A stretch of DNA of 64,000 nucleotides from Luteimonas sp. BLCC-B24 (GTDB lineage Bacteria; Pseudomonadota; Gammaproteobacteria; Xanthomonadales; Xanthomonadaceae). The notes under the pieces were generated by a model. That model was given only the letters and a program-made list of their open reading frames with translations. It had not been told where the DNA came from and searched no databases. Of the stretch, positions 9,110 through 17,557 are shown piece after piece; position 1 is the first letter of the stretch, and the number at the start of each line of letters is the position of its first letter. The position numbers and the translations under genes were made by a program. The stretch is from positions 434,001 to 498,000 of the forward strand of contig NZ_JAQQGN010000001.1 of assembly GCF_028550595.1 (NCBI RefSeq), in the 5' to 3' direction.

Positions 9110-9628
9110 ATGCGCACATGGATGTCCGCGCTCGCACTGCTCGCCGCACTGCCCCCCAAGATTGCGGCGGGCGAGACACCCTCGCCCATCGTCGGCCATA
9201 TCGAGTTCCTCTGGAGCGCGCCGGTGACCGGCTCGGGCGCGCGTCCGGTTGCACTGGGCCTGCTGACCCGCCCGGAGGCACCGCATCTGGCCTGCTGGAA
9301 GACACGGGATTTTCCGCAGCGCGCGGTCGAGGTGCGGTTGGAGCTCGATGACGATGGCGGACGCCATGCGCTGTGGACGGGCACCGAACATGGCGCGTCG
9401 AGGTTCGTCCGCTGTGACGCGATCGATCTCGCAGCGCTGGGCGTGGCGCCGGGAATGCGTCGCGTCACGCTGCGCTTCGACGGCCGCGTCGCTGCGGCAA
9501 TCGTGATGGACGTGGCCGAACGGCTGGAATCGTCTGGATTCGTGCAGGGCGACCGCATGTTCGTCGACGGACGCACCGACTCTCCGGAGGAACTTGCGGC
9601 GGCCGACTACGCCGGACGTTTCATGTGA
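9110..9628 (+). CDS. Small secreted protein of unknown function
   Basis: 172 residues. An N-terminal signal peptide (MRTWMSALALLAALPPKIAAG) predicts export. The rest has no recognisable domain and two cysteines (in HLACWKT and FVRCDAI) that could form a disulfide. It starts 25 bases after the ypjD-like stop, with a GAGAAGGGAG ribosome site, so the two may be cotranscribed. The stop is an in-frame TGA; coding-like sequence (VLTFDSDGRVIDVSTEV) continues in the same frame for about 40 codons, hinting that the ancestral protein was longer. Confidence 0.7.
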   Translation: MRTWMSALALLAALPPKIAAGETPSPIVGHIEFLWSAPVTGSGARPVALGLLTRPEAPHLACWKTRDFPQRAVEVRLELDDDGGRHALWTGTEHGASRFVRCDAIDLAALGVAPGMRRVTLRFDGRVAAAIVMDVAERLESSGFVQGDRMFVDGRTDSPEELAAADYAGRFM

Positions 9629-9864
9629 GTGCTGACATTCGATTCCGATGGCCGGGTGATCGATGTGTCGACCGAGGTGGCCGAAGGACTCGCTGCCACC
9701 CGCCTGCGCGCTGCCGGCAGCGCCGCGGCCCGCCTCTACCCGATCGGCCGGACCCTTCGAAACCCGAGCGCCAGTTGCGCCGGCCCTGCGAAATCAAGGC
9801 ATCGGACCGGCGACCCGTCGGCTTTTCTGAACCGAAGCCTTCCGCCTACCCCGCAATCCATTTG

Positions 9865-9897
9865 CCGCAACAATACTTGCCTTGACAACAATTGCGG
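9865..9897 (+). promoter_or_regulatory. Possible marR operator and promoter
   Basis: CCGCAA (9865-9870) and TTGCGG (9892-9897) form a 6-base inverted repeat with 21 bases between, containing CAATACTTG and ACAACAATTG and a consensus -35 TTGACA at 9882-9887. A weak -10 (GAACAT at 9905-9910) lies 17 bases downstream. The position just before marR suggests autoregulation of the efflux operon. Confidence 0.45.
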
Positions 9898-9918
9898 AGG
9901 CGAGGAACATGCGCCGCC

Positions 9919-10377
9919 ATGGACACCTCTCGCGCCTGCGCCTCCTCCAGCGGCTCATCGCTGGGCCTGCTGTTCCGGCAGGTCCGTGACGCGATGTGGG
10001 CGCGGATGGCCGACGAGCTGTCGAAGGCCGGCCACGACCTGAGCTTCAGCCAGTACATCACGCTGAAAAAACTGGCCGCCGGCACCACCAGCGCGACCGA
10101 TCTGGCGCGCGCTGCCGAGCTCAACCCCGGCGCGATGACGCGGCTGATCGACAAGCTGATCGAACGCGGCCTGGTCGAGCGACACGCCGATCCCGGTGAC
10201 CGCCGCGTGGTGCGCATCCGTCTCAGCGACCAGGGCGAGGCGATCTGGCGCGACATCGACCAGTGCGGCAACCGCGTGCGCGAGCGCGCGATGTCGGGCA
10301 TGGACGACGACCAGCGCCTGCAGTTCATTCGCGTTCTCGAACAGGTCCGCGACAACCTCTCCTTCCCGGGACAGTGA
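9919..10377 (+). CDS. MarR-family transcriptional regulator of the adjacent efflux operon
   Basis: 152 residues with the MarR winged helix-turn-helix: LSFSQYITLKKLAAG, TSATDLARAAELNPGAMTRLIDKLIERGLVER (recognition region) and the wing DPGDRRVVRIRLSDQGE. Such proteins repress drug pumps and release DNA when they bind phenolic or drug ligands. The ATG at 9919 is chosen; an upstream TTG at 9892 is possible. It is followed after 2 bases by the outer-membrane factor gene, so regulator and pump form one transcript (marR-OMF-emrA-emrB). Confidence 0.93.
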   Translation: MDTSRACASSSGSSLGLLFRQVRDAMWARMADELSKAGHDLSFSQYITLKKLAAGTTSATDLARAAELNPGAMTRLIDKLIERGLVERHADPGDRRVVRIRLSDQGEAIWRDIDQCGNRVRERAMSGMDDDQRLQFIRVLEQVRDNLSFPGQ

Positions 10378-10379
10378 CC

Positions 10380-11882
10380 ATGTCTTCTTCCACGACACGC
10401 GCCCCGCGACGGGCGCCGGCTGCGGCGTTGCCGTTTGTCACCCTGCTCGCGTCCGCGCTGCTTCTGGCCGGTTGCGCCAGCAGCCGCGGCCTCGCGCCGC
10501 AATTGACGACCACCGATGCCGACACGCTCGCGACCGGGCGCAGCCTCGCCGCCGAACCGCTGAGCGCCGCCGACTTTCCGCGCAGTGACTGGTGGACCGC
10601 GTTCGGCGATCCGCAGCTCGACGCGCTGATAGACGAGGCGCTGCGCGACAGCCCGACGCTGGCCGCCGCCGACGCCCGCGCCCGCAGCGCGCAGGCGCAG
10701 GCCGGTCTGGCCGATGCGCAGCGCACGCCGACGCTCGGCGCCAGCGCGCGACTCAGCGGAGTGCAGCTGCCCGAGACCATTGCGCCAGAGCCGCTCGGCG
10801 GCGATTTCAAGGCCAGCGGCATCCTGACGTTGAATTTCGCGTGGGCGCCCGATCTGTGGGGCGGTCAGCGCGCCGCCTTCGAAGCAGCCGCCGGTCAGGC
10901 CCGCGCGGCCGAAGTCGATGCGCAGGCTGCGCGGCTGACGCTGTCGTCCAATGTCGCACGCAGCTACATCGCACTCGCGCAGGCCTTCGATGCGCAGGAC
11001 GTCGCGACGCGCGAGGCCGCGCGCGCGACGCGTCTGCGCGATCTCGCCCGCCAGCGTGTCGACGCCGGCGTCGACAACCAGCTGCAGTTGCGCAATTCCG
11101 ATGCCGCGATCGGCATCGCACGCCAGCAGGCGCAGGCCGCGCAGCAGCAGATCGACACGCTGCGCAACGCGCTGGCGGCGCTGCTGGGCAAGGGCCCGGA
11201 CCGCGGCCTCGACATCGCGCGCCCACAGCTGTTGCAGGCACCCGCGCCGCAGGTGCCGGCGGTGCTGCCGAGCGAACTGCTGGGCCATCGCGCCGATGTC
11301 GTCGCCGCGCGCTGGCGCGTGGAAGCCGCGTCGCGCGGCGTCGATGCCGCCAAGGCCGCGTTCAAGCCCAGCGTCAATCTGAGCGCGCTGGTCGGTCTGG
11401 CCGCCGGCAACCTGTCGGACCTGTTCGGCAGCGAGGCGCTGCTCGGCGTCGGCGGGCCTGCGATCAGTCTGCCGATCTTCGACGGCGGCCGCTTGCGCGC
11501 CGGCCTGTCGCAGCGCGATGCCGACTACGACCTCGCCGTCGCCAGCTACAACCAGGCCCTGGTGCAGTCGCTGCGCGAGGTCACCGACGCCTTGCAGGCG
11601 GCGCGTGCACTGGACGCGCAGATCGACACCGTGAGCGGCGCACTCGACGCCGCGCGGCAGGCGTTCGCACTGGCTGATACACGCTACGACGCCGGCATCG
11701 GCAACCAGCTCGACGTGCTCGCCGCGCAACGGCCGCTGTTCCAGCTCGAACAGCAGCTCGCGACGCTGCGCGCGCAGCGCCTGTCCGCCGTGGTCGATCT
11801 CGACCGCACGCTCGGTGGCGGCCTCGCGCCGACCGCACCCACCTCCCTCACGCAGACCCACGCCGGGGCGACCACGCCATGA
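10380..11882 (+). CDS. Efflux outer-membrane factor lipoprotein (NodT/OprM family)
   Basis: 500 residues. An N-terminal lipoprotein signal with lipobox LLAGC (the cysteine is near residue 32) predicts a lipid-anchored TolC-like trimer. The motif WWTAFGDPQLDALIDEAL is typical of the RND/MFS outer-membrane factor family, and two repeated halves contain long alanine/glutamine-rich helices (for example DVATREAARATRLRDLARQR). It forms the exit duct for the EmrAB-type pump encoded directly downstream. Its stop overlaps the emrA start by four bases (ATGA). Confidence 0.93.
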   Translation: MSSSTTRAPRRAPAAALPFVTLLASALLLAGCASSRGLAPQLTTTDADTLATGRSLAAEPLSAADFPRSDWWTAFGDPQLDALIDEALRDSPTLAAADARARSAQAQAGLADAQRTPTLGASARLSGVQLPETIAPEPLGGDFKASGILTLNFAWAPDLWGGQRAAFEAAAGQARAAEVDAQAARLTLSSNVARSYIALAQAFDAQDVATREAARATRLRDLARQRVDAGVDNQLQLRNSDAAIGIARQQAQAAQQQIDTLRNALAALLGKGPDRGLDIARPQLLQAPAPQVPAVLPSELLGHRADVVAARWRVEAASRGVDAAKAAFKPSVNLSALVGLAAGNLSDLFGSEALLGVGGPAISLPIFDGGRLRAGLSQRDADYDLAVASYNQALVQSLREVTDALQAARALDAQIDTVSGALDAARQAFALADTRYDAGIGNQLDVLAAQRPLFQLEQQLATLRAQRLSAVVDLDRTLGGGLAPTAPTSLTQTHAGATTP

Positions 11883-13075
11883 CTTCCGAACAGACCTCCT
11901 CCGCCGCCACGCCCGCGCCGAAGACCGGCACGCGTCGTCGCGCGCTTCTCGTTCTCGCCGCCGTCGCCCTGCTCGCCGGCGTCGGCTGGGCCGCGTGGTA
12001 CCTGCTGGTCGCGCGCTGGCACCAGGACACCGACGATGCCTACGTGCAGGGCAATGTCGTCAGCATCGTGCCGCAAACGACGGGCACGGTGGTGTCGATC
12101 GACGCCGACGACGGCATGCGGGTCGAGGCCGGCCAGGCGCTGGTGCATCTGGACCCGAACGATGCGCAGGTGGCCTTTGATCAGGCCGTCGCCAACCTCG
12201 CCGGCACCGTGCGCCAGGTGCGCGGGCTCTACAGCAGCGTCGAGTCCGGCCAGGCCGACCTCGCCGCGCGCCAGGTCGCCGTGCGCCAGGCGCGCGAGGA
12301 TGTGAAGCGTCGCGAAGGACTGGTCGCCAGCGGCGCGGTGTCACGCGAGGAGCTCGCCCACGCACGCGATGTCCTGGCCGCCGCCGAGGCCGCGCTGTCC
12401 GCATCCCAGGGTCAACTCTCGCGCAGCCGCGCCCTGGTCGATGCGACCGAGGTCGCCAGCCAGCCGCAGGTGCAGGCCGCCGCCGGCCAGTTGCGTCAGG
12501 CCTGGCTCAACCTGCAGCGCATGGCGATCGTCGCGCCGGTGTCCGGCTATGTCGCCAAGCGCGACGTGCAGCTGGGCGAGCGCGTGCAGCCCGGCGCTGC
12601 GCTGATGACGATCGTGCCGCTCGAACAGGTGTGGGTGGAAGCGAACTTCAAGGAAACGCAGCTGACGGACATGCGCATCGGCCAGCCGGTCGAGGTGCAC
12701 GCCGACCTCTACGGCAGCGACGTGCGCTACGACGGACGCGTCGCGAGCCTCGGCATGGGCACCGGCAGCGCGTTCTCGCTGCTGCCGGCGCAGAACGCGA
12801 GCGGCAACTGGATCAAGATCGTGCAGCGCGTGCCGGTGCGGATCGAGCTCGATCCGAAGCAGGTCGTCGAACACCCGCTGCGGCTGGGTCTGTCGATGCA
12901 CGTCGACGTGACGGTGCGCGACCAGGACGGGCCGGTGCTCGCGAGCGTCGAGACCGGACGCGCCGCGCCGCTGCTCGCGACCGATGCCTACGCCGCGCAG
13001 CTCGCCGACGCCGACGCACTGATCGCGCGCACGATCGAGCAGAACCTGCCTTCGGGCGCCCGCGCCCGCCAATGA
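11879..13075 (+). CDS. emrA: EmrA-type membrane fusion protein
   Basis: 398 residues. One N-terminal membrane helix (RRALLVLAAVALLAGVGWAAWYLL) is followed by the HlyD family start DTDDAYVQGNVVSIVPQTTG. Next come a biotinyl-lipoyl half (MRVEAGQALVHLDPNDA), an alpha hairpin of about 100 residues and the returning lipoyl half IVAPVSGYVAKRDVQLGERV. It is a periplasmic adaptor joining EmrB to the outer-membrane factor. It overlaps the preceding gene by four bases and is 81 bases from emrB. Confidence 0.94.
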   Translation: MTSEQTSSAATPAPKTGTRRRALLVLAAVALLAGVGWAAWYLLVARWHQDTDDAYVQGNVVSIVPQTTGTVVSIDADDGMRVEAGQALVHLDPNDAQVAFDQAVANLAGTVRQVRGLYSSVESGQADLAARQVAVRQAREDVKRREGLVASGAVSREELAHARDVLAAAEAALSASQGQLSRSRALVDATEVASQPQVQAAAGQLRQAWLNLQRMAIVAPVSGYVAKRDVQLGERVQPGAALMTIVPLEQVWVEANFKETQLTDMRIGQPVEVHADLYGSDVRYDGRVASLGMGTGSAFSLLPAQNASGNWIKIVQRVPVRIELDPKQVVEHPLRLGLSMHVDVTVRDQDGPVLASVETGRAAPLLATDAYAAQLADADALIARTIEQNLPSGARARQ

Positions 13076-13156
13076 CGCGCGGCGGCAACAGCGCCGCGTT
13101 TCGCTGACTCCTGCGCGTCGCCCCGCGCCGCGCACCCACCGGCCCCGGATTCCTCC

Positions 13157-14731
13157 ATGTCCACGACCACCGCCGACGCGTCGGGTGCGCCAGCCCCGGC
13201 CGCGCCACCTGCGTTCCGTCCGCCGAACCTGGCGCTGACGACGATCGGCCTTGCGCTGGCGTCGTTCATGCAGGTGCTCGACATCACGATCGCCAACGTG
13301 TCGTTGCCGACGATCGCCGGCAATCTCGGCGCGAGCGCCAACCAGGCGACGTGGGTGATCACCTCGTTCGCGGTCAGCAACGCGATCGCATTGCCGCTCA
13401 CCGGCTACATGACCCGGCGCTTCGGCGAACGCAGGTTGTTCGTCTGGGCCACGTTCGCGTTCGTGCTCGCGTCGCTGCTGTGCGGGCTCGCATCGAGCAT
13501 GGGCTTCCTGGTCGCCGCGCGCGCCATCCAGGGCTTCGTCGCCGGCCCGATGTATCCGGTCACCCAGGCGCTGCTGATCTCGATCTATCCACCGGCCAAA
13601 CGCGGACAAGCCATCGCGCTGCTCGCGATGGTCACCGTGGTCGCGCCGATCTGCGGGCCCATCCTCGGCGGCTGGATCACCGACAACTACAGCTGGGAAT
13701 GGATCTTCTTCATCAACGTGCCGATCGGCATCTTCGCCAGCCTCGTCGTCGCCAGCCAGCTGCGGGGCCGCCCGGAGAGACTCGAAACGCCGAAGATGGA
13801 CTACGTCGGCCTGATCACCCTGATCATCGGCGTCGGCGCGCTGCAGACGGTGCTCGATCTGGGCAACGAGGAAGACTGGTTCGAGTCGACGAAGATCGTC
13901 TGGCTGTCGATCGTTTCGGTGCTGGGGCTGGCGGTGTTCCTGATCTGGGAACTCACGGAGAAGGACCCGATCGTCAACCTGCGCCTGTTCCGGCACCGCA
14001 ATTTCGCGTCCGGCACGATCGCGATGGTGCTCGGCTATTCGGCGTTCTTTGCCGTCGGCCTGCTGATTCCGCTGTGGCTGCAGCGCAATCTCGGCTACAC
14101 GCCGATCTGGGCGGGCTTCGCGACCGCACCGATCGGCATCCTGCCGGTGCTGCTCACGCCGCTGGTCGGCAAGTACGCGACGCGCTTCGACCTGCGCATC
14201 CTCGCCAGTTTCGCCTTCATGGTGATGGCCTTCACCAGCTTCCTGCGCTCGGGCTTCAACCTCGACGTCGACTTCCAACACGTGGCGATGGTGCAGTTGT
14301 GGATGGGCCTGGGCGTGGCGCTGTTCTTCATGCCGGTGCTGACGATTCTGCTGTCCGACCTGGAGCCGCACGAGATCGCCGCGGGCTCGGGCCTGGCCAC
14401 GTTCTGCCGCACGCTCGGCGGCAGTTTCGCCGCATCACTGACGACCTGGGCCTGGAACCAGCGCAGCACCATCCATCATGCGCAGCTCACCGAGCACATC
14501 CCGGCACACGACCCCGCCATGCAGCAGACGGTCACCGCGCTCGGCAACGGGGATCTGCAACGCGGCGCGATGCTGCTCGAGCAGATGATCGCGCAGCAGG
14601 CCACGCAGATCGGCTTCAACGAGATCTTCCACCTGCTCGGCATCCTGTTCCTGGTGGTGATCGCGTTCGTGTGGATGGCGAAACCTCCGTTCACGGCCAA
14701 GGCGGGCGGCGCGGCGGCAGGCGGGCATTGA
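13157..14731 (+). CDS. emrB: EmrB-type DHA2 multidrug transporter
   Basis: 524 residues with about 14 membrane segments, as in the DHA2 (14-TMS) major facilitator family. Motifs seen are LDITIANVSLPTIAG (motif D1-like, with the membrane Asp), GYMTRRFGERRLF (motif A) and APICGPILGGWI (motif C, the antiporter signature). It is a proton/drug antiporter that extrudes hydrophobic compounds through EmrA and the outer-membrane lipoprotein. It is the last gene of the marR-OMF-emrA-emrB unit and converges on the secreted protein gene at 14747. Confidence 0.95.
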   Translation: MSTTTADASGAPAPAAPPAFRPPNLALTTIGLALASFMQVLDITIANVSLPTIAGNLGASANQATWVITSFAVSNAIALPLTGYMTRRFGERRLFVWATFAFVLASLLCGLASSMGFLVAARAIQGFVAGPMYPVTQALLISIYPPAKRGQAIALLAMVTVVAPICGPILGGWITDNYSWEWIFFINVPIGIFASLVVASQLRGRPERLETPKMDYVGLITLIIGVGALQTVLDLGNEEDWFESTKIVWLSIVSVLGLAVFLIWELTEKDPIVNLRLFRHRNFASGTIAMVLGYSAFFAVGLLIPLWLQRNLGYTPIWAGFATAPIGILPVLLTPLVGKYATRFDLRILASFAFMVMAFTSFLRSGFNLDVDFQHVAMVQLWMGLGVALFFMPVLTILLSDLEPHEIAAGSGLATFCRTLGGSFAASLTTWAWNQRSTIHHAQLTEHIPAHDPAMQQTVTALGNGDLQRGAMLLEQMIAQQATQIGFNEIFHLLGILFLVVIAFVWMAKPPFTAKAGGAAAGGH

Positions 14732-14746
14732 GCCGACGAGCCAGGC

Positions 14747-15364
14747 CTACGGCGCGGGCGCCGGCAACCGGATCTCGAACCGTGACAGGGCGGACAGCGT
14801 GGCGATGTCCTGAGGGCGGCGCGTCTTGAGATCCACCAGGAACGCGCGCGCCGCGTCGCCATAGCCTCGGCGGCTGATGCCGACCATCGTCGTGCCCTGC
14901 CCGCCCGGTCCGCGGCGATAGCGGTAGGCGTTCCATTCGACGATGACGCCTGACGCGTCCGATGCCGACAGCAGGAAATCGAGCAGCACCTCGTCGCCGG
15001 CCTCGTTGACCAGCACCTCGACGTTGGCCACCGGGTCGCTGGCCTTGCGGGCCTCGATCTGCTCGATCATGGCGCGCGCCGTCTGCGCGAGATCGGCACC
15101 GAACGGCCGCACGTCGATCAGCAGCATGCTGTCGTAGCGCTCGACGCGTTGACCGGCCGGCACGTACTCCTGCTTGTAAAGGTCGGGCGATGGATTGCTG
15201 ACCCATTGCAGCACGAAGTCCGTGTCGCCGAAACGGATCGGGCCGGGAACGCCGATGCGATCGGAAGCATCGGCCGCGACAGCCGCGATCGGCGCCAGCA
15301 GCAAGGCCAGCCAGCACACCGCGGCGCCGAAACCGGGCATGAAGCGTCGTGGAAACCTGTGCAT
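14747..15364 (-). CDS. Secreted protein of unknown function
   Basis: 205 residues. A signal peptide is clear (CWLALLLAPIAAVAA, cleavage near residue 31). The mature part is a mixed alpha/beta sequence with VLQWVSNPSPDLYKQEYVPAG and LLIDVRPFGADLAQTARAMIEQ; no catalytic motif or domain was recognised. A periplasmic location is inferred from the signal. It stands alone between the convergent emrB and the PAP2 gene upstream on the same strand (93 bases away). Confidence 0.75.
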   Translation of the reverse strand: MHRFPRRFMPGFGAAVCWLALLLAPIAAVAADASDRIGVPGPIRFGDTDFVLQWVSNPSPDLYKQEYVPAGQRVERYDSMLLIDVRPFGADLAQTARAMIEQIEARKASDPVANVEVLVNEAGDEVLLDFLLSASDASGVIVEWNAYRYRRGPGGQGTTMVGISRRGYGDAARAFLVDLKTRRPQDIATLSALSRFEIRLPAPAP

Positions 15365-15457
15365 CTGCTGCGTCCTTGATCCGCGCGGCGACGTGCCGCT
15401 CCGACAGCCTGCACGATCCCACGAACGGCCGGCATCGGAACCTGCCGCATCCGCGCG

Positions 15458-16030
15458 TCAGGCGGCCGTCGAGGCGATTCCGACGAGCAGCCCGAGGCCG
15501 GCACCGCCGAGCACTTCGGGCAACGTGTGCCGCGCCATCCGCAGCCGTGCCCATCCGAGCAGCGGCAATGCCGCCAACGCGACCGAGGCCGCGGCCGGCC
15601 ACAGCGCCCACGCGGCGACGCCAGCGAATGCCAGGCTGGCCATGTGCAGCGACAGCTTGATCCAGCGGTTGGCGATGCCGGCCACGCACAGCATCGCGAC
15701 CGCGGCGAGCACGCCGCTGGAGGTCGCCGACGCGCGGCCGCCCATCCACAGCCAGTAGACCGCGGCGACCAGCAGCGCGAGTGCGTACAGCAGCGGCCGC
15801 TCCTGACGACGCGACGCGTCCACCGTTTCCCAATGGCCGCCGCGCCGCCGCTGCCAGATGAAGACCGACACGATCGCGATCGCGACGCCGATTCCCAGCG
15901 CGGTACGCGGCAGCGATGCGGGATCCAGGCGCCATGCCGCCAGCAGCGCGAGCGTCGCCAGCACGATGAAGGGATGCAGGACGATGGAGACGACGCGCGC
16001 GGCGGCCATCGTGGTGGGCGTAAACGACAT
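15458..16030 (-). CDS. PAP2-superfamily membrane protein
   Basis: 190 residues with five or six hydrophobic segments. Degenerate phosphatidic-acid-phosphatase motifs are visible: RRQERPL (motif 1-like), KLSLHMAS (motif 2, SxH) and RMARHTLPEVLGGAGLG (motif 3, with Glu where Asp is usual). It probably acts on a membrane lipid phosphate such as undecaprenyl pyrophosphate, but the exact substrate is unknown. The ATG at 16030 is 27 bases from the radA stop on the same strand, so cotranscription with radA is likely. Confidence 0.8.
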   Translation of the reverse strand: MSFTPTTMAAARVVSIVLHPFIVLATLALLAAWRLDPASLPRTALGIGVAIAIVSVFIWQRRRGGHWETVDASRRQERPLLYALALLVAAVYWLWMGGRASATSSGVLAAVAMLCVAGIANRWIKLSLHMASLAFAGVAAWALWPAAASVALAALPLLGWARLRMARHTLPEVLGGAGLGLLVGIASTAA

Positions 16031-16056
16031 CGCCCGATGGTAGCCGCCGCGCGCGG

Positions 16057-17433
16057 TCAGAGGTGTTCCAGCGCTTCGGCCAAGCGCTCGACGCCAATGA
16101 CCTCCATGCCCTTGAAGCTGCCGGTCTTGGGCGCGTTCGCCCTGGCGACGATCGCGCGCCTGAAACCGTGGGTCGCCGCTTCGCGCAGGCGCTCCTCGCC
16201 GTTGGGCACCGGGCGGATCTCGCCGCTGAGTCCGACCTCGCCGAACGCGATCGTCTTGTCCGGCAACGGCGCATCGCGCAGCGACGACAGCACCGACAGC
16301 AGCACCGGCAGATCGGCCGCGGTTTCCTGCACGCGGATGCCGCCGACGACGTTGACGAACACGTCCTGGTCGCCGGTCATGATGCCGCCGTGGCGATGCA
16401 GCACGGCCAAGAGCATCGCCAGGCGATTGCCTTCCATGCCGACCGCGACGCGGCGCGGATTCGACAGCGGCGAGGCATCCACCAGCGCCTGCACTTCCAC
16501 CAGCAACGGCCGAGTGCCCTCGCGCGTGACCATCACGCAACTGCCCGGCTGCGGCGTGCTGCCGCCGGACAGGAAGATCGCCGACGGGTTGGGCACTTCC
16601 TTGAGACCCTTGTCGCCCATCGCGAACACGCCCAGTTCGTTGACCGCGCCGAAGCGGTTCTTGAACGCACGCATCACCCGGAAGCGGCTGCCGCTGTCGC
16701 CTTCGAAATACAGCACCGCATCGACCATGTGCTCGAGCACGCGCGGGCCGGCGATACCGCCTTCCTTGGTCACGTGGCCGACCAGGAACACCGCGGTGCC
16801 GGTTTCCTTGGCGTAGCGCACCAGGCGCGCCGCGGTCTCGCGGACCTGGCTCACCGAGCCGGGCGCCGCGGTCAGGGATTCGGTCCAGAGGGTCTGGATC
16901 GAGTCGGCGATGATCAGCTTCGGCCGCAGTTCCGAGGCGTGCTGCAGGATGCGCTCGATGCCGGTTTCGGCCAGCGCGTGCAGGCCGTCCAGCGACAGCC
17001 CGAGGCGCACGGCGCGCCCGGCCACCTGTGCCAGCGATTCCTCGCCGGTGACGTACAGGCCCGGCAGCGTGCCGGCCATCTGCGCCAGCGCCTGCAGCAG
17101 CAGCGTCGACTTACCGATGCCCGGATCGCCGCCGACCAGCACGACGGCGCCTTCCACCAGGCCGCCGCCGAGCACCCGGTCGAACTCGCCGATGCCGGTC
17201 GACACGCGCACGTCCTCGCCCTGCTGCACGTCCTTGAGCGCCATGACCTTGGGCGCGTCGATCTTGCCCGCCCAGCCGCTGCGCCGCGATGCGGGCGACT
17301 TCGCCGCCGCTGCGCTTTCCAGCACGATCTCGGCGATCGTGTCCCAGGCGCCGCAGGCACTGCACTGCCCCTGCCACTTGTTGAAATCCGCGCCGCATTC
17401 ACTGCAGACGTATGCCGTCCTTGCCCTGGCCAT
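16057..17433 (-). CDS. radA: DNA repair protein RadA
   Basis: 458 residues. It begins with a C4 zinc finger (CSECGADFNKWQGQCSACG, from residue 10), followed by a RecA-like ATPase with Walker A GGDPGIGKST, the RadA-specific KNRFG motif and a C-terminal Lon-protease-like domain (LSGEIRPVPNGEERLREA). It promotes branch migration in recombinational repair. Length and motifs are complete. Confidence 0.97.
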   Translation of the reverse strand: MARARTAYVCSECGADFNKWQGQCSACGAWDTIAEIVLESAAAAKSPASRRSGWAGKIDAPKVMALKDVQQGEDVRVSTGIGEFDRVLGGGLVEGAVVLVGGDPGIGKSTLLLQALAQMAGTLPGLYVTGEESLAQVAGRAVRLGLSLDGLHALAETGIERILQHASELRPKLIIADSIQTLWTESLTAAPGSVSQVRETAARLVRYAKETGTAVFLVGHVTKEGGIAGPRVLEHMVDAVLYFEGDSGSRFRVMRAFKNRFGAVNELGVFAMGDKGLKEVPNPSAIFLSGGSTPQPGSCVMVTREGTRPLLVEVQALVDASPLSNPRRVAVGMEGNRLAMLLAVLHRHGGIMTGDQDVFVNVVGGIRVQETAADLPVLLSVLSSLRDAPLPDKTIAFGEVGLSGEIRPVPNGEERLREAATHGFRRAIVARANAPKTGSFKGMEVIGVERLAEALEHL

Positions 17434-17557
17434 CGAAGTATCCGTCGTGCATCAGCCGTCACTCTAGCCGCCCCCCGTCTCGACACGCGAGACCGCTGTC
17501 ATCGGGTCGACACCGCATCACTGCATCGTCGAGGGTCCGCCGCCCGGATCGCCCACC

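Noticed and set aside
5862-9227. A very long plus-strand open frame (more than 1100 codons) opposite the oxygenase, ffh and overlapping ypjD
   Set aside because: It lies antisense to ffh and the oxygenase gene, and its translation is His/Arg/Ala-rich low-complexity sequence with no domains. In 70% GC DNA such antisense frames stay open by chance.
9629-10042. A separate gene starting with GTG at 9629
   Set aside because: Only the first ~40 codons look coding, and it runs into marR in another frame. Better read as a decayed extension of the 9110 gene.
9846-11861. A 671-codon minus-strand frame opposite marR and the efflux lipoprotein
   Set aside because: Antisense to two well-supported genes; no recognisable protein features.
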